Origin: Oricola sp.
GTDB lineage: Bacteria > Pseudomonadota > Alphaproteobacteria > Rhizobiales > Rhizobiaceae
Assembly: GCF_022763245.1 (NCBI RefSeq)
Contig: NZ_JALEGV010000012.1
Coordinates: forward strand, 124,001 to 188,000
Length of the DNA: 64,000 bases
Direction: 5' to 3'
Part shown: positions 28,901 to 37,977 of the stretch, piece after piece
How the letters are laid out: each line of letters starts with the position of its first letter
Position numbering within the stretch: position 1 is the stretch's first letter
The notes under the pieces: generated by a model
Seen by the model: only the letters and a program-made list of their open reading frames with translations
What the model was told of the DNA's origin: nothing
Databases searched by the model: none
Translations under genes and position numbers: made by a program

Positions 28901-29344
28901 TCACGCCGCCTTGCGCTTCGGCCGGCGCATCGCCATCCCGTCGCGCATGTTGAGCGCCAGGAGCGTGATGTTCGACGCCCCGGCGATCAGTTCGATGCCC
29001 TGCACGACCATGAACGCCGTGTCGAACGCGCCCTGCCCCGCCTTCATCGCCAGGAAGATCGCGCTCGGGACAAGCACCAGGAGCCCGGTCGCGGCGATGA
29101 TCTTCATGCGCGTCTTCTTGGCGGAGACGACCGGGCCGCGCCAATTCGCGCCCAGCGAAAAGCCCGAGCCGCCGGCGAATGCCATGGCGGGGATCAGCAC
29201 CGCGAAACTGTAGAGCACCGCCGTCTTGACCGCCGCGACCTGGTCCGGCGAACCGAACAGCTCGGCTGTCACGGTCGATGTCCAGAACGCGACGATGGTC
29301 ACAAGCGCGATCGCGCCGGATACGGCATGGATGGTCTTCTTCAT
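28901..29344 (-). CDS. Four-helix membrane protein of unknown function
   Basis: The 147-residue protein has four hydrophobic helices (about 6-28, 43-61, 84-103, 110-134) and a basic C-terminus (RRPKRKAA). I do not recognise a named family. A GGAGG site precedes the ATG at 29344, and a perfect TATAAT box (minus strand, 29355-29360) overlaps the first of two inverted repeats shared with the divergent MarR gene, so it is very likely the regulated target of that MarR protein. A transport or stress-membrane role is possible but unsupported. Confidence 0.7.
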   Translation of the reverse strand: MKKTIHAVSGAIALVTIVAFWTSTVTAELFGSPDQVAAVKTAVLYSFAVLIPAMAFAGGSGFSLGANWRGPVVSAKKTRMKIIAATGLLVLVPSAIFLAMKAGQGAFDTAFMVVQGIELIAGASNITLLALNMRDGMAMRRPKRKAA

Positions 29345-29360
29345 GTCAGCCTCCAATTAT

Positions 29361-29398
29361 ATAGCTTGCTATCTAAATAGGTTTGAATAGCCTGCTAT
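29361..29398. promoter_or_regulatory. Twin MarR operators between divergent genes
   Basis: Two copies of ATAGC-NN-GCTAT, at 29361-29372 (spacer TT) and 29387-29398 (spacer CT), are centred 26 bp apart. The first overlaps a perfect minus-strand TATAAT; the second ends 3 bp before the MarR start codon. The layout is that of a MarR repressor controlling itself and its divergent neighbour. Confidence 0.65.
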
Positions 29399-29401
29399 GC
29401 A

Positions 29402-29845
29402 ATGCTAATTTTCGGCATGACCTTCAAGAAATCCGAATCGGCCGGCTATCTGGCCAACCACATGGCGCGGCTCTTCGCGCTCGCCCTGCACGAGCGCATC
29501 AGGCCGCTCGGCCTCGCCCCGGCGCAGTTCATGACGCTTCTGGAATTGTGGAACGAGGACGGGCTGACCCAGAAGGACCTCGTCCAGCGCATCGACGTCG
29601 AACAGGCCACCATGGCCAACACGCTGAAGCGGATGGAGCGCGACGGCCTCGTCACCCGGCATGAAAACCCGGACGACCGCCGCGCCCAGCTCGTCCGCCT
29701 GACCGACAAGGGCAAGGGCCTGAAGGACGACGCGACGGCCGCCGCCGCCGCCGTCAACGAGGAGGCGCTGTCCGGCTTCAGCGAGGAGGAACGCCGCGCC
29801 TTCCTCGCGATGATGACCCGCGTCATCGCCGCGCTGCGCGGCTGA
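29402..29845 (+). CDS. MarR-family transcriptional regulator
   Basis: A 147-residue winged-helix repressor: helix YLANHMARLFALALHERI, LTQKDLVQRIDVEQATMANTLKRMERDGLVTR as the DNA-binding helix-turn-helix, and wing NPDDRRAQLVRLTDKG. MarR proteins usually sense small phenolic or oxidant ligands. It is divergent from the four-helix membrane protein with two operator-like repeats between them. Start choice: ATG at 29402 (3 bp after operator 2) or 29417; neither has a Shine-Dalgarno, so translation from a leaderless transcript is plausible. Confidence 0.88.
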   Translation: MLIFGMTFKKSESAGYLANHMARLFALALHERIRPLGLAPAQFMTLLELWNEDGLTQKDLVQRIDVEQATMANTLKRMERDGLVTRHENPDDRRAQLVRLTDKGKGLKDDATAAAAAVNEEALSGFSEEERRAFLAMMTRVIAALRG

Positions 29846-29857
29846 CCTGCCGATCCG

Positions 29858-30739
29858 CTATTTGAGCGGCAGGAACAGGTCCGCCACAGTCTCGTGCTCC
29901 GCCACTTCCGGGAAGAAGCGCAGCCGCTGGCAATAGAGCGGGAAGTCGCGCGTTTCCTCGCCGCTTTCGGGCAGCCAGTCGCGATAGAGATAGAGCGCGG
30001 CCGGCTCCAGATTGTCGGTGTTGCCGACGACCCGCAGCACCGCGCAGCGCCCGCCGGGGATCTCGCCGGGTCTGACCGCCTCCCCCTTCGCGTCGATCGG
30101 CGTCTCCGTCCCGACGCACAGGTCCACGCTGTAATCGGCCGGCGACGCGGGCCGTTTCTCCGACCGCCAGACATTGAAGGTCGGATGCGTGCGCGGATGC
30201 AGCCCGCAGGCCTGCCGCCACGCGATGAAGCGCTGGATGGTCGCCCCCAGCGTCGCCGGGTCGCCCCGGTGTTCCATGATGGCTACCGGCGTCGGGTCCA
30301 CGTCGCGGATCGTCACGTCGTCAGCGGTGAAGGTCTTCTGCATCAGCTTGCTCCTTGCGGTTTCGAGAGGCTCCAGGGCGGCAAGCCACGGCTCCCATTC
30401 GGGAGATTTTCGAAACGACGAAGGCGTCTGCCCGAACCGTTGCCGAAAGGCGCGGGCGAAGGCGTCCGGCGCGTCATAGCCGGCATCCATCGCGACTTCG
30501 GTGACGCTCAAGGCGTCCCGATAAGCCAGCTGGTGCGAGGCCCGCTTCATGCGGGCAAGCTGGACATAGCGATGCACGGACAGCCCGAAGGCCGCCGCGA
30601 ACTGCCGGTGGAAATGGAATTTCGAGAAAGCCGCGACGCGGCTCACCGTCTCCAGGTCCAGATCGTCGTCGAGATGCCGGTCGATGAAGTCCAGCGCGCG
30701 CCGCATCCGCTCATGATAGTGTCGAAGCGCCGGCTTCAT
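29858..30739 (-). CDS. AraC-type regulator with GyrI-like effector domain
   Basis: A 293-residue protein with an N-terminal double helix-turn-helix AraC domain (about 5-110: DLDLETVSRVAAFSKFHFHRQF and SVTEVAMDAGYDAPDAFARAFRQRFGQTPSSF) followed by a GyrI-like / SOUL small-molecule-binding domain (about 135-293: VTIRDVDPTPVAIMEHRGDP, GGRCAVLRVVG, DFPLYCQR). This is the Rob/SbmC-like arrangement used for drug or toxic-compound sensing. The gene stands alone, 12 bp from the convergent MarR gene end; targets unknown. Confidence 0.9.
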   Translation of the reverse strand: MKPALRHYHERMRRALDFIDRHLDDDLDLETVSRVAAFSKFHFHRQFAAAFGLSVHRYVQLARMKRASHQLAYRDALSVTEVAMDAGYDAPDAFARAFRQRFGQTPSSFRKSPEWEPWLAALEPLETARSKLMQKTFTADDVTIRDVDPTPVAIMEHRGDPATLGATIQRFIAWRQACGLHPRTHPTFNVWRSEKRPASPADYSVDLCVGTETPIDAKGEAVRPGEIPGGRCAVLRVVGNTDNLEPAALYLYRDWLPESGEETRDFPLYCQRLRFFPEVAEHETVADLFLPLK

Positions 30740-30823
30740 CGTCCAATCTCCGTGGCGACCTCAGCTAGCCTCTCACCCCTGTCGCGCGCTCGACCGATCT
30801 TGCGGTTCTTGCCGGATCGCCCG

Positions 30824-31300
30824 TCAGGACCGCGAGAGCCGCTCCGACACGTCGCGCGGCTCCGCCCGCATGTCGCAATGCGCGATCCCCGCCTCGAAAT
30901 AGTCCGGCGAGCAGATTGCAAACCCCAGCCGCTCGTAGAAAGGGGCCGCCTGCGACTGGCTCGACAGGAAGAAATGCCGGCCTTCATTGTCGGGGTCGGC
31001 GCCCAGATCGCCCATCATGAAGCGCATCAGCGCCTCGCCGATCCGCCGGCCGCGCATGTCCTTCAGGACCGCCACCCGCTCGATCTTGATCCTGTCGTCC
31101 AGCAGGCGCGCCCGCGCCGCCGCCACGGGCCGGCCATCGAGTTCGGCCAGATAATGGATCGCCTCGCCCTCGCGCCCGTCGCGCTCGATCGCCGGATCGA
31201 CGGCCTGCTCGTGCTGGAACACGGTCTCGCGGATCGCCAGGCAGGCGTCCATGTCTTCGCGCGTTCCGGCGCGCCGGCAGATGGGGCGTTTCTCGGTCAT
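30824..31300 (-). CDS. GNAT-family N-acetyltransferase
   Basis: A 158-residue acetyltransferase resembling the ElaA/YjcF branch: CLAIRETVFQHEQAVDPAIE near the N-terminus, then the acetyl-CoA pyrophosphate-binding loop RVAVLKDMRGRRIGEALM (motif A) and PFYERLGF (motif B). The substrate is unknown. The next upstream gene on the same strand (31311-31562) ends 10 bp before its start, so they are likely one unit. Confidence 0.85.
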   Translation of the reverse strand: MTEKRPICRRAGTREDMDACLAIRETVFQHEQAVDPAIERDGREGEAIHYLAELDGRPVAAARARLLDDRIKIERVAVLKDMRGRRIGEALMRFMMGDLGADPDNEGRHFFLSSQSQAAPFYERLGFAICSPDYFEAGIAHCDMRAEPRDVSERLSRS

Positions 31301-31310
31301 GGTGTCGGGC

Positions 31311-31562
31311 TCAGTCGGCCGTCGGCAGGCGGCGCATGGTGAATTCGATCACGTCGCCGTCGAGCACCCGCCAGCTTTCCACCTGCGTCCAGTAGGCGGC
31401 CTTGGGGTAACGGTCGAACCATTCGCGGGCCTTCAGGCGGGCGGCGGGGCGTCCAAGTCGGTAGGTTTCACGCACGAAGCTGTCGTTTCGCGCCGTCGCG
31501 ATTTCGCGGCTCTTCGCCATTTGTCGGCCAACGGCCGATCGGGGTGGCTTGGGTGGAAGCAT
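31311..31562 (-). CDS. Small hypothetical protein upstream of the GNAT gene
   Basis: An 83-residue cytoplasmic protein, basic at the start (PPKPPRSAVGRQMAKSR), with a central aromatic stretch REWFDRYPKAAYWTQVESWRVLDGD. No named family is recognised, but codon use matches neighbours and it is 10 bp from the GNAT gene, so it is probably real. GGGGAC lies before the ATG at 31562; MAKSREI at 31520 is an alternative start. Divergent from hemF. Confidence 0.55.
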   Translation of the reverse strand: MLPPKPPRSAVGRQMAKSREIATARNDSFVRETYRLGRPAARLKAREWFDRYPKAAYWTQVESWRVLDGDVIEFTMRRLPTAD

Positions 31563-31703
31563 GATTCTGTCCCCGCAGTGATGTGAAGTTTAGATGGTAA
31601 CGCCCCCCTGTCAATTCTAGCGTGCATGACGTTGGGTCACCCTTGGCAGCACCTTGCCGAATCGGTAACCCCTGTTGGCAGTGAGCAATATCGAGAGTCT
31701 GCC

Positions 31704-32618
31704 ATGCAGCAACGCCCTGACCTGCCCTTCGGCCTGCCGCAGGACATCGAGGAAAAGAAGGCCCGGGCGAGCGTGTGGTTCGAGACCCTGCGCGACCATA
31801 TCTGCGCCGCCTTCGAGCAGATCGAGGACGAACTGAGCGGCCCCTTCTCCGATTATGCGCCCGGCCGTTTCGAGCGCCGCCCGTGGCAGCGCCACGAAGG
31901 CGCGGGCGGCGGCGGCGTGATGTCGATGCTCTATGGCCGAGTCTTCGAGAAGGTCGGCGTCCACACCTCAACGGTCTATGGCGAGTTCTCGCCCGAATTC
32001 CGCGGCCAGATCCCCGGCGCGCAGGAAGACCCCCGTTTCTGGGCCTCCGGCATTTCGCTGATCGCCCATCCGCAGAACCCCAACGTGCCGGCCGTGCACA
32101 TGAACACCCGCATGGTCGTCACCACGAGCTGGTGGTTCGGCGGCGGTGCCGACCTGACGCCGGTGCTCGACCGGCGGCGCAGCCAGAACGACGGCGACGC
32201 CGTCGCCTTCCACAAGTCCTTCCAGCTCGCCTGCTCCAAGCACGCCGTCGCGGACTACCCGAAATTCAAGCGGTGGTGCGACGACTATTTCTACCTGCCG
32301 CATCGCGACGAGCCGCGCGGCATCGGCGGCATCTTCTACGACTGGCAGCATTCCGACGACGCCGACGGCGGCTGGAACGCCGATTTCGCCCTCACCCAGG
32401 ATGTCGGGCGCACCTTCCTGATCGTCTATCCGCATCTGGTGCGCAAGAATTTCAACACGCCCTGGACCGAGGACGACCGCGAGGAGCAGCTCATCCGCCG
32501 CGGACGCTATGTCGAGTTCAACCTGCTCTACGACCGCGGCACGCTGTTCGGCCTGAAGACCGGCGGCAATGTCGATTCCATCCTCTCCTCCATGCCACCC
32601 GCGGTGAAATGGCCGTAA
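31704..32618 (+). CDS. hemF: Oxygen-dependent coproporphyrinogen III oxidase
   Basis: The 304-residue enzyme decarboxylates coproporphyrinogen III to protoporphyrinogen IX with O2, the aerobic route to haem. Family signature stretches are seen: [29 protein letters not shown] pattern, [20 protein letters not shown], the [22 protein letters not shown] region and [16 protein letters not shown] near the C-terminus. The ATG at 31704 fits the family start; a 26-codon in-frame upstream extension is unlikely. Haem supply suits the nearby petABC genes. Confidence 0.96.
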   Translation: MQQRPDLPFGLPQDIEEKKARASVWFETLRDHICAAFEQIEDELSGPFSDYAPGRFERRPWQRHEGAGGGGVMSMLYGRVFEKVGVHTSTVYGEFSPEFRGQIPGAQEDPRFWASGISLIAHPQNPNVPAVHMNTRMVVTTSWWFGGGADLTPVLDRRRSQNDGDAVAFHKSFQLACSKHAVADYPKFKRWCDDYFYLPHRDEPRGIGGIFYDWQHSDDADGGWNADFALTQDVGRTFLIVYPHLVRKNFNTPWTEDDREEQLIRRGRYVEFNLLYDRGTLFGLKTGGNVDSILSSMPPAVKWP

Positions 32619-32631
32619 GCGGCCCGATGCC

Positions 32632-33144
32632 GTGACCGAAACGATCGCCGAACTGACCGCCCGTTTCCCGAGACCCGGGACGGTGACGTGGATCGGGGTT
32701 CGCCCCGAGCGCAAGGCGCCGCTGGTCCCGGTCTCCTCGGTCGCGATCACCGAAAACGGCCTCGCCGGCGATCACCGCAAGCGGCCAGGCAAGCGCGCGG
32801 TCACGCTCATCCAGGCCGAACATCTGCCGGCCGTCGCGTCGCTGGCCGGGCTGGAAACGCTCGATCCGGCGATCCTGCGCCGCAACGTCGTCGTCAGCGG
32901 CATCAACCTGATCGCCCTTCGCAACCGCACGTTCCGGCTCGGCGGCGCCGTGCTGCGCGGCACCGGCCTCTGCGCGCCCTGCAGCCGCATGGAACAGGCA
33001 CTCGGCCCCGGCGGCTACAACGCCATGCGCGGCCATGGCGGCATCACCGCCGAGGTCGTCGCCCCCGGCGAACTGGCGCTCGGCGACGCATTGACATGGG
33101 ACAATGCGGATGCCGCGCACATTGGCGACACTTCCTCGCGTTAA
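32632..33144 (+). CDS. MOSC-domain protein
   Basis: A 170-residue protein starting with GTG at 32632, 13 bp after hemF. The MOSC (molybdenum cofactor sulfurase C-terminal) signature is visible: AGDHRKRPGKRAVTLIQAEHL, RRNVVVSGINL and the invariant Cys in GLCAPCSRME. MOSC proteins are thought to bind and move sulfur or molybdopterin cofactor. Its link to hemF is positional only. N-terminal residues before VTWIG are less conserved. Confidence 0.87.
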   Translation: MTETIAELTARFPRPGTVTWIGVRPERKAPLVPVSSVAITENGLAGDHRKRPGKRAVTLIQAEHLPAVASLAGLETLDPAILRRNVVVSGINLIALRNRTFRLGGAVLRGTGLCAPCSRMEQALGPGGYNAMRGHGGITAEVVAPGELALGDALTWDNADAAHIGDTSSR

Positions 33145-33177
33145 GGCAACCGTGCCTGCAATGGAGGAGGAGAACCC

Positions 33178-33360
33178 ATGAAACAGTACGATTGCATCGT
33201 TCCGGGCTGCGACTGGAAGACCCACACCGAGGAGGAAGCCGAGATCGTGCGCCGTGCGTCCGAGCACATGCGCCAGGCCCATGAGGAAGCGTCCATCCGC
33301 CCCAACATGGTCGAACAGATCAAGGCGCATATCCGCGACGAAGACGCCCAGTCAGCCTGA
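33178..33360 (+). CDS. DUF1059 small zinc-finger-like protein
   Basis: A 60-residue protein with C6-x4-C11 near the start (IVPGCDW) and H17 plus H30/H36 later (SEHMRQAHEE), the DUF1059 pattern that could bind a metal. Preceded by a very strong GGAGGAGGAG site, so probably well expressed. The stop overlaps the convergent CCA gene end by 9 bp. Function unknown. Confidence 0.85.
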   Translation: MKQYDCIVPGCDWKTHTEEEAEIVRRASEHMRQAHEEASIRPNMVEQIKAHIRDEDAQSA

Positions 33361-34614
33361 TTTGGCCGCGTCGCCGACGGCGTCCAGCAACGTCTGACGG
33401 TCGAGGCGGAAGCCGCTTTCGACCCAGCGGTCCTCGAGATCGCGCAGCACCCGGCCCATTTCGGGGCCGGGTTTCATGCCGGCAGCCTTCAGGTCGGCGC
33501 CGGCGAGCGGAAAGGCCGGCTTTTTCCAGTTTTCCGAAAACCGCGCCAGCCGCGCATAGCCGGCGACCGTTTCCAGCCATGACGGATTGGCGTCCGCCTT
33601 GCTGCGGGCCAGCGCCAGCGCCAGCCGCACGCGGTCGCTGACCGCCTCGGCCTTCGACCGGTAGAGCAGTTTCGCGAATGCGCCCTCCGAGAGATCGGGC
33701 CGGGCTTCCGGCGCGGCGGCCCATTCGGTCAGCCGGTCGCGATCCGCATTCGCCATCTTCCAGCGCGTCGCCACGGCCTTCGCCTCCGCCGCGCGATGCG
33801 GGATCATCGAGGCCAGCCGCAGCATCGGGTCCCCCGGCCAGCCGAAGGCCTTTTCGGTGGCGATCAGCCCCGGCAGCGCGTCGGTGCCCCATTTTTCCGA
33901 TTCCGGCAGCACCCGGCTCAACACGCCCGTCTGGCGCATCCACAGGATCGCCCGCGACGGATCGGGCGCGGCGAGCAGCCGGCGCATCTCGGTCCAGACG
34001 CGTTCCATAGAGAGGCCGTCCAGCCCGTCTTTCAGCCGCGCGCAGGCCAGCAGCCCGTGCGAATCCGGCCGTCCCGCCCCGTACCAGGCGAAGAAACGGA
34101 AGAAGCGCAGAATCCTCAGATAGTCCTCGCGAATGCGCTCCTCCGGCTCGCCGATGAAGCGGATCGTCTTGGAGGGAATGTCGTCGAGCCCGCCGATCAG
34201 GTCGACGATCGTGCCGTCCGCCTCGCAATAGAGCGCGTTGACGGTGAAGTCGCGCCGTCGCGCATCGGCCTCCCAGTCGCGGCCGAACCGCACCTTGGCG
34301 CGCCGCCCGTCCGTTTCGACATCCTCACGCAGCGTCGTCGCCTCGAAACCGTGATGCGCCGCGACGATGATCACCGTGCCGTGCTCGATGCCGGACGGCA
34401 CCGTCTTCAGGCCCGCCGCCTCGGCCCGCCGCACGGTCTCTTCCGGCAGGCAGGTGGTGGCGATGTCCACGTCGCCGATCGGTTCGCCAAGCAGGTGGTT
34501 GCGCACCGCACCGCCGACGATGCGCGCCTCCTCCCCGTCCCGTCCGAGCACGGACAGGATGGTCTGGAGGCTTTCGTCATGCAGCCAGTCGGCCTCGATC
34601 CTGGTCGCGGTCAC
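33352..34614 (-). CDS. cca: CCA tRNA nucleotidyltransferase
   Basis: A 420-residue class II nucleotidyltransferase/poly(A) polymerase-type enzyme that builds or repairs the tRNA 3' CCA end. Motif RIVGGAVRNHLLGEPIGDVDIAT (about 31-52) carries the GG and catalytic D48/D50, then FTVNALY, RIREDYLRILRFFRF and PDPSRAILWM. The start is GTG at 34614 and overlaps the NUDIX stop by 4 bp (GTGA), indicating coupling; the frame remains open upstream inside the NUDIX gene but has no homology. Confidence 0.93.
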   Translation of the reverse strand: MTATRIEADWLHDESLQTILSVLGRDGEEARIVGGAVRNHLLGEPIGDVDIATTCLPEETVRRAEAAGLKTVPSGIEHGTVIIVAAHHGFEATTLREDVETDGRRAKVRFGRDWEADARRRDFTVNALYCEADGTIVDLIGGLDDIPSKTIRFIGEPEERIREDYLRILRFFRFFAWYGAGRPDSHGLLACARLKDGLDGLSMERVWTEMRRLLAAPDPSRAILWMRQTGVLSRVLPESEKWGTDALPGLIATEKAFGWPGDPMLRLASMIPHRAAEAKAVATRWKMANADRDRLTEWAAAPEARPDLSEGAFAKLLYRSKAEAVSDRVRLALALARSKADANPSWLETVAGYARLARFSENWKKPAFPLAGADLKAAGMKPGPEMGRVLRDLEDRWVESGFRLDRQTLLDAVGDAAKSG

Positions 34615-35255
34615 GAATAGAGCCTCTGATACATCAGGTGGATGATGCCGGCGGTGACGCCCCAGATATACCAGTCGCCATAGGGCATCTCGAAATAGTT
34701 CCGCTTGTGGCCGGCCACCACGCTGGTGCCGCGGCGGTGATTGGCCTCGTCCATGAGGAAGGCGAGCGGCACCTCGAACACCGCGTCCACCTCGTGCGGG
34801 TTGGGTCGCACCTGATAGCCGGGCGTCAGCACCGACAGCACCGGTGCGATCCGGAACCCGGACCCGGTCATGTAGTCCGGCAGCCGCCCGACGATCTCGA
34901 CATGGTCCGCCCCGATGCCGGTCTCCTCCTCGCATTCGCGCAGCGCTGCAGCCTCGGCGTCAACGTCCTCGGGATCGATCCGCCCGCCCGGAAAGGCGAT
35001 CTGGCCGGAATGGGTGCGCAGGCTCGCGGCGCGCTGCGTCAGCAGCACCGAGGGCGCGTCGGCATGGTCGATCACCGGAATGAGCACCGCTGCCGCGCGC
35101 AGCGTCCGCGCCCGCAGGTCCTCGGTGATAGTCGGATTGAGGTGATGGTCGCCGAAATCGTCGGCGTCCGGATGCCAGCCGCGCTCGACCGCCCGCGAGC
35201 GGAAATCGTCCACCGTGAAGGCCCGATCCGGGAAAATGGCGCCCGCCGCCGTCAT
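34611..35255 (-). CDS. NUDIX CoA pyrophosphatase
   Basis: A 214-residue NudL-type hydrolase. The motif LLTQRAASLRTHSGQIAFPGG directly upstream of the Nudix box is characteristic of CoA pyrophosphatases, and the box reads GG-x5-E-x7-RECEEETGI (all catalytic glutamates present). It would cut CoA or acyl-CoA to phosphopantetheine and 3',5'-ADP. Overlaps DUF1285 upstream and cca downstream by 4 bp each, forming a tightly coupled three-gene operon. Confidence 0.92.
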   Translation of the reverse strand: MTAAGAIFPDRAFTVDDFRSRAVERGWHPDADDFGDHHLNPTITEDLRARTLRAAAVLIPVIDHADAPSVLLTQRAASLRTHSGQIAFPGGRIDPEDVDAEAAALRECEEETGIGADHVEIVGRLPDYMTGSGFRIAPVLSVLTPGYQVRPNPHEVDAVFEVPLAFLMDEANHRRGTSVVAGHKRNYFEMPYGDWYIWGVTAGIIHLMYQRLYS

Positions 35256-35917
35256 CGCGACGCCCTTTCCAGTTCGTCGGCCGGCATGACGGCGAAGGTC
35301 TCGCCGCCCGAGCGCACCGCGAACACCTCGCCTCCGCCCGTCTCGACCGTATCGCCCAGTTCCACGAGGTCGTACATCACCGCCCGGCTCACCAGCGCTT
35401 CCAGGCGGCCGCGCACATGCAGATAGGGCTTCAGCCCGTCGCTGCCTTCTTCCGCCTCGAAGCGCAGCTCATGGTCAGGCCCCGCCTCCACCACGTCGCC
35501 GACATTGGTGCGAAACGTCAGCACCTGGTCCGGCCCGCGATTGGAGACATGCATCTCGACCGCCAGGAACGGCGCGTCCTCCACCGTGATCTCGATCTTC
35601 TCGACCGGCGTGACGAGATAGGTCTTGCCGTCGGCGTCCTTGCGCAGGACCGTCGAGAACAGCCGCACAAGCGGCGCCCGGCCGATCGGCGTGCCGAGAT
35701 AGAACCAGGTTCCGTCGGCGCGGATCCGCATGTCGATCGCGCCGCAATCGGGCGGATTCCACTTGTCGACGGGCGGCAGGCCCTTCACGCCCTGTGTCGC
35801 CCGCGACAGAAGCGCCTGCAGCCCGCCCATGTCGCGCGGCGCATCGCTCTTGGCAGGCGCGCTCTTTGCCGCATCCCCTGCCTTGCCGCTGCCCGAATTT
35901 GTCACTTTGTTTGTCAT
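35252..35917 (-). CDS. DUF1285 family protein
   Basis: A 221-residue cytoplasmic protein. The core (about 30-215) has the DUF1285 features GLPPVDKWNPPDCGAIDMRIRADGTWFYLGTPIGRAPLVRLFSTVLR and a C-terminal RLEALVSRAVMYDLVELG. The first 25 residues are Lys/Ser/Ala-rich. Function is unknown, but the domain is always near the NUDIX/cca pair in this order. First gene of the operon; divergent from the MoxR operon, with the shared promoter region at 35918-36027. Confidence 0.92.
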   Translation of the reverse strand: MTNKVTNSGSGKAGDAAKSAPAKSDAPRDMGGLQALLSRATQGVKGLPPVDKWNPPDCGAIDMRIRADGTWFYLGTPIGRAPLVRLFSTVLRKDADGKTYLVTPVEKIEITVEDAPFLAVEMHVSNRGPDQVLTFRTNVGDVVEAGPDHELRFEAEEGSDGLKPYLHVRGRLEALVSRAVMYDLVELGDTVETGGGEVFAVRSGGETFAVMPADELERASR

Positions 35918-36027
35918 GCGCCCAAATCGGCGTGGAAAACCGTTTCAGTCACGAATTAGTCAGTCATTGGCGGCTTGTCAGCACCCCAGACTGAATTACC
36001 TTCTGACAGGATAGGACGGAGAGGCCC

Positions 36028-37041
36028 ATGAGCATCGAGACTGCCGGCGAAACGCTGAACGAATCCGAGGTGATCGAAAAGGCCGAGGCCGCGCTCGCCG
36101 ACATCAGGTCGATGCGCGCCGAAATCGGCAAGGTGATCTTCGGGCAGGAACAGGTGGTCGAGAACGCCATCGTCGCCATCCTGTCCGGCGGCCACGCCCT
36201 TCTCGTGGGCGTTCCGGGCCTCGCCAAGACCAAGCTGGTCGACACGCTGGGCACGGTTCTCGGCATCTCCGCCGGCCGCATTCAGTTCACGCCGGACCTG
36301 ATGCCCTCCGACATCCTCGGCTCCGAGGTGCTGGAGCAGTCCGAGGACGGCAAGCGCTCCTTCCGCTTCGTCAAGGGGCCGATCTTCACCCAGCTGCTGA
36401 TGGCCGACGAGATCAACCGCGCCTCGCCCCGCACCCAGTCGGCGCTGCTGCAGGCGATGCAGGAATATCACGTCACCTTCGGCGGCGAGCGCCACGACCT
36501 GCCGGCCCCCTTCCACGTGCTGGCGACCCAGAACCCGCTCGAGCAGGAGGGCACCTATCCCCTGCCCGAAGCCCAGCTCGACCGCTTCCTCTTGCAGATC
36601 GACGTCGATTACCCGTCGCTGGACGCCGAACGGAAGATCCTGCTGGAGACCACCGGCACGCAGGAACAGACCGCCGAGGCCGTCTTCACCAGCGAGAAGC
36701 TCTCCGAACTGCAGCAGCTCGTGCGCCGCATGCCGGTGCCCGAAAGCGTCGTCAACGCCATCCTCGAACTCGTCCGCTCGGCCCGCCCCGGCACCGGCCA
36801 CGCCGCCACCGACGCGCATGTCGCCTGGGGTCCGGGTCCGCGCGCCAGCCAGGCGCTGATGCTGTGCTCGCGCGCCCGCGCCCTCTATGACGGCCGCTTC
36901 GCGCCGTCGATCGACGACGTGAAGGCCCTGGCCGAGCCCGTGCTCCAGCACCGCATGGCGCTCACCTTCGCGGCGCGCGCCGAGGGCGTCAGCGTGCGCG
37001 ACGTGATCGCCGATCTCGTCCGGTCGCTGGACCAGGCCTGA
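36028..37041 (+). CDS. MoxR-family AAA+ ATPase
   Basis: A 337-residue AAA+ protein: Walker [10 protein letters not shown] (61-69), Walker [10 protein letters not shown] with D127/E128, sensor 1 [23 protein letters not shown] and a C-terminal lid with [12 protein letters not shown]. MoxR ATPases act as chaperones that assemble or activate VWA-domain and membrane complexes. It leads a four-gene operon (MoxR, DUF58, DUF4159, GATase-like) with 3-bp, overlapping and 4-bp junctions. Confidence 0.95.
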   Translation: MSIETAGETLNESEVIEKAEAALADIRSMRAEIGKVIFGQEQVVENAIVAILSGGHALLVGVPGLAKTKLVDTLGTVLGISAGRIQFTPDLMPSDILGSEVLEQSEDGKRSFRFVKGPIFTQLLMADEINRASPRTQSALLQAMQEYHVTFGGERHDLPAPFHVLATQNPLEQEGTYPLPEAQLDRFLLQIDVDYPSLDAERKILLETTGTQEQTAEAVFTSEKLSELQQLVRRMPVPESVVNAILELVRSARPGTGHAATDAHVAWGPGPRASQALMLCSRARALYDGRFAPSIDDVKALAEPVLQHRMALTFAARAEGVSVRDVIADLVRSLDQA

Positions 37042-37044
37042 CGC

Positions 37045-37977
37045 ATGGCGACGGTCGGCGCGCGTCACTCACCGGAGGATCGCAGCGACGCGCTGGCGCG
37101 CGCCCGCCTGCGCGCCGCACTCGTGCCCGATCTCCTGATCGAGGCGCGCCGCATCGTCACCACCGTGATTGCCGGCTGGCACGGCCGCCGCAAGCGCGGC
37201 ATCGGCGAGACCTTCTGGCAGTTCCGCCCCTATGTCGCCGGCGAGACGCTCGCCAAGATCGACTGGCGGCGTTCGGCGCGTGACGACCACACCTATGTCC
37301 GCGATATGGAGTGGGAGGCCGCCCACACGGTGTGGCTGTGGGCCGATCCGAGCGAATCCATGCTGTTCAAGTCGCGCGCCGCCACCGTGTCGAAGGAATC
37401 GCGCGCGCTTGTCCTCACCCTGGCGCTGGCCGAACTCCTGTCGCGCTCCGGCGAACGCATCGGCTATCCCGGCCTGCTGAAACCCGTCGCCGCGCGCAAC
37501 GGCGCCGAGCGTCTGGCCATGGCGCTCGCCAGCTCCCACGCGCTCACCCTGCCCGACAAGCCGCAGCTCGACATGGTCAAGCGCTACAGCGACGTCGTGC
37601 TCGTCAGCGACTTCCTCGATCCGCCGGAAGAAACGCTCGCCGATCTCGACGCCATCGCCAAGCGCGGCGCGCGCATGCACCTGCTCGAGGTCGCCGATCC
37701 GGCCGAGGAGGTCTTCCCCTATGCCGGCCGCACCGAGTTCGAGGACCCCGAAACCGGCGTCCGCCTCACCGCCGGCCGGGCCGAACATTGGGGCGAGGCC
37801 TATCAGACCATCTATCACGCCCGCCGCGAGGCGCTGCGCGACTATTGCCGCCGGCTCGACTGGAGCTTCGCCGTCAACCGCACCGACCGACTCGCCTCCG
37901 AAGCGCTCGTTTCCCTGCATGGCCGCCTGACCGGCCAGCCCGCCGCCAGACAGACAACCGCGAGAGGCGCCGCCTGA
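37045..37977 (+). CDS. DUF58 domain protein
   Basis: The 310-residue protein has the MoxR-partner DUF58 motif [32 protein letters not shown] (about 66-97, hallmark D-x-x-R), followed by a VWA-like segment [10 protein letters not shown]. These proteins are MoxR partners of unknown biochemical role. No transmembrane helix is seen here, unlike some family members. Begins 3 bp after moxR and its stop overlaps the next start by one base (TGATG). Confidence 0.93.
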   Translation: MATVGARHSPEDRSDALARARLRAALVPDLLIEARRIVTTVIAGWHGRRKRGIGETFWQFRPYVAGETLAKIDWRRSARDDHTYVRDMEWEAAHTVWLWADPSESMLFKSRAATVSKESRALVLTLALAELLSRSGERIGYPGLLKPVAARNGAERLAMALASSHALTLPDKPQLDMVKRYSDVVLVSDFLDPPEETLADLDAIAKRGARMHLLEVADPAEEVFPYAGRTEFEDPETGVRLTAGRAEHWGEAYQTIYHARREALRDYCRRLDWSFAVNRTDRLASEALVSLHGRLTGQPAARQTTARGAA

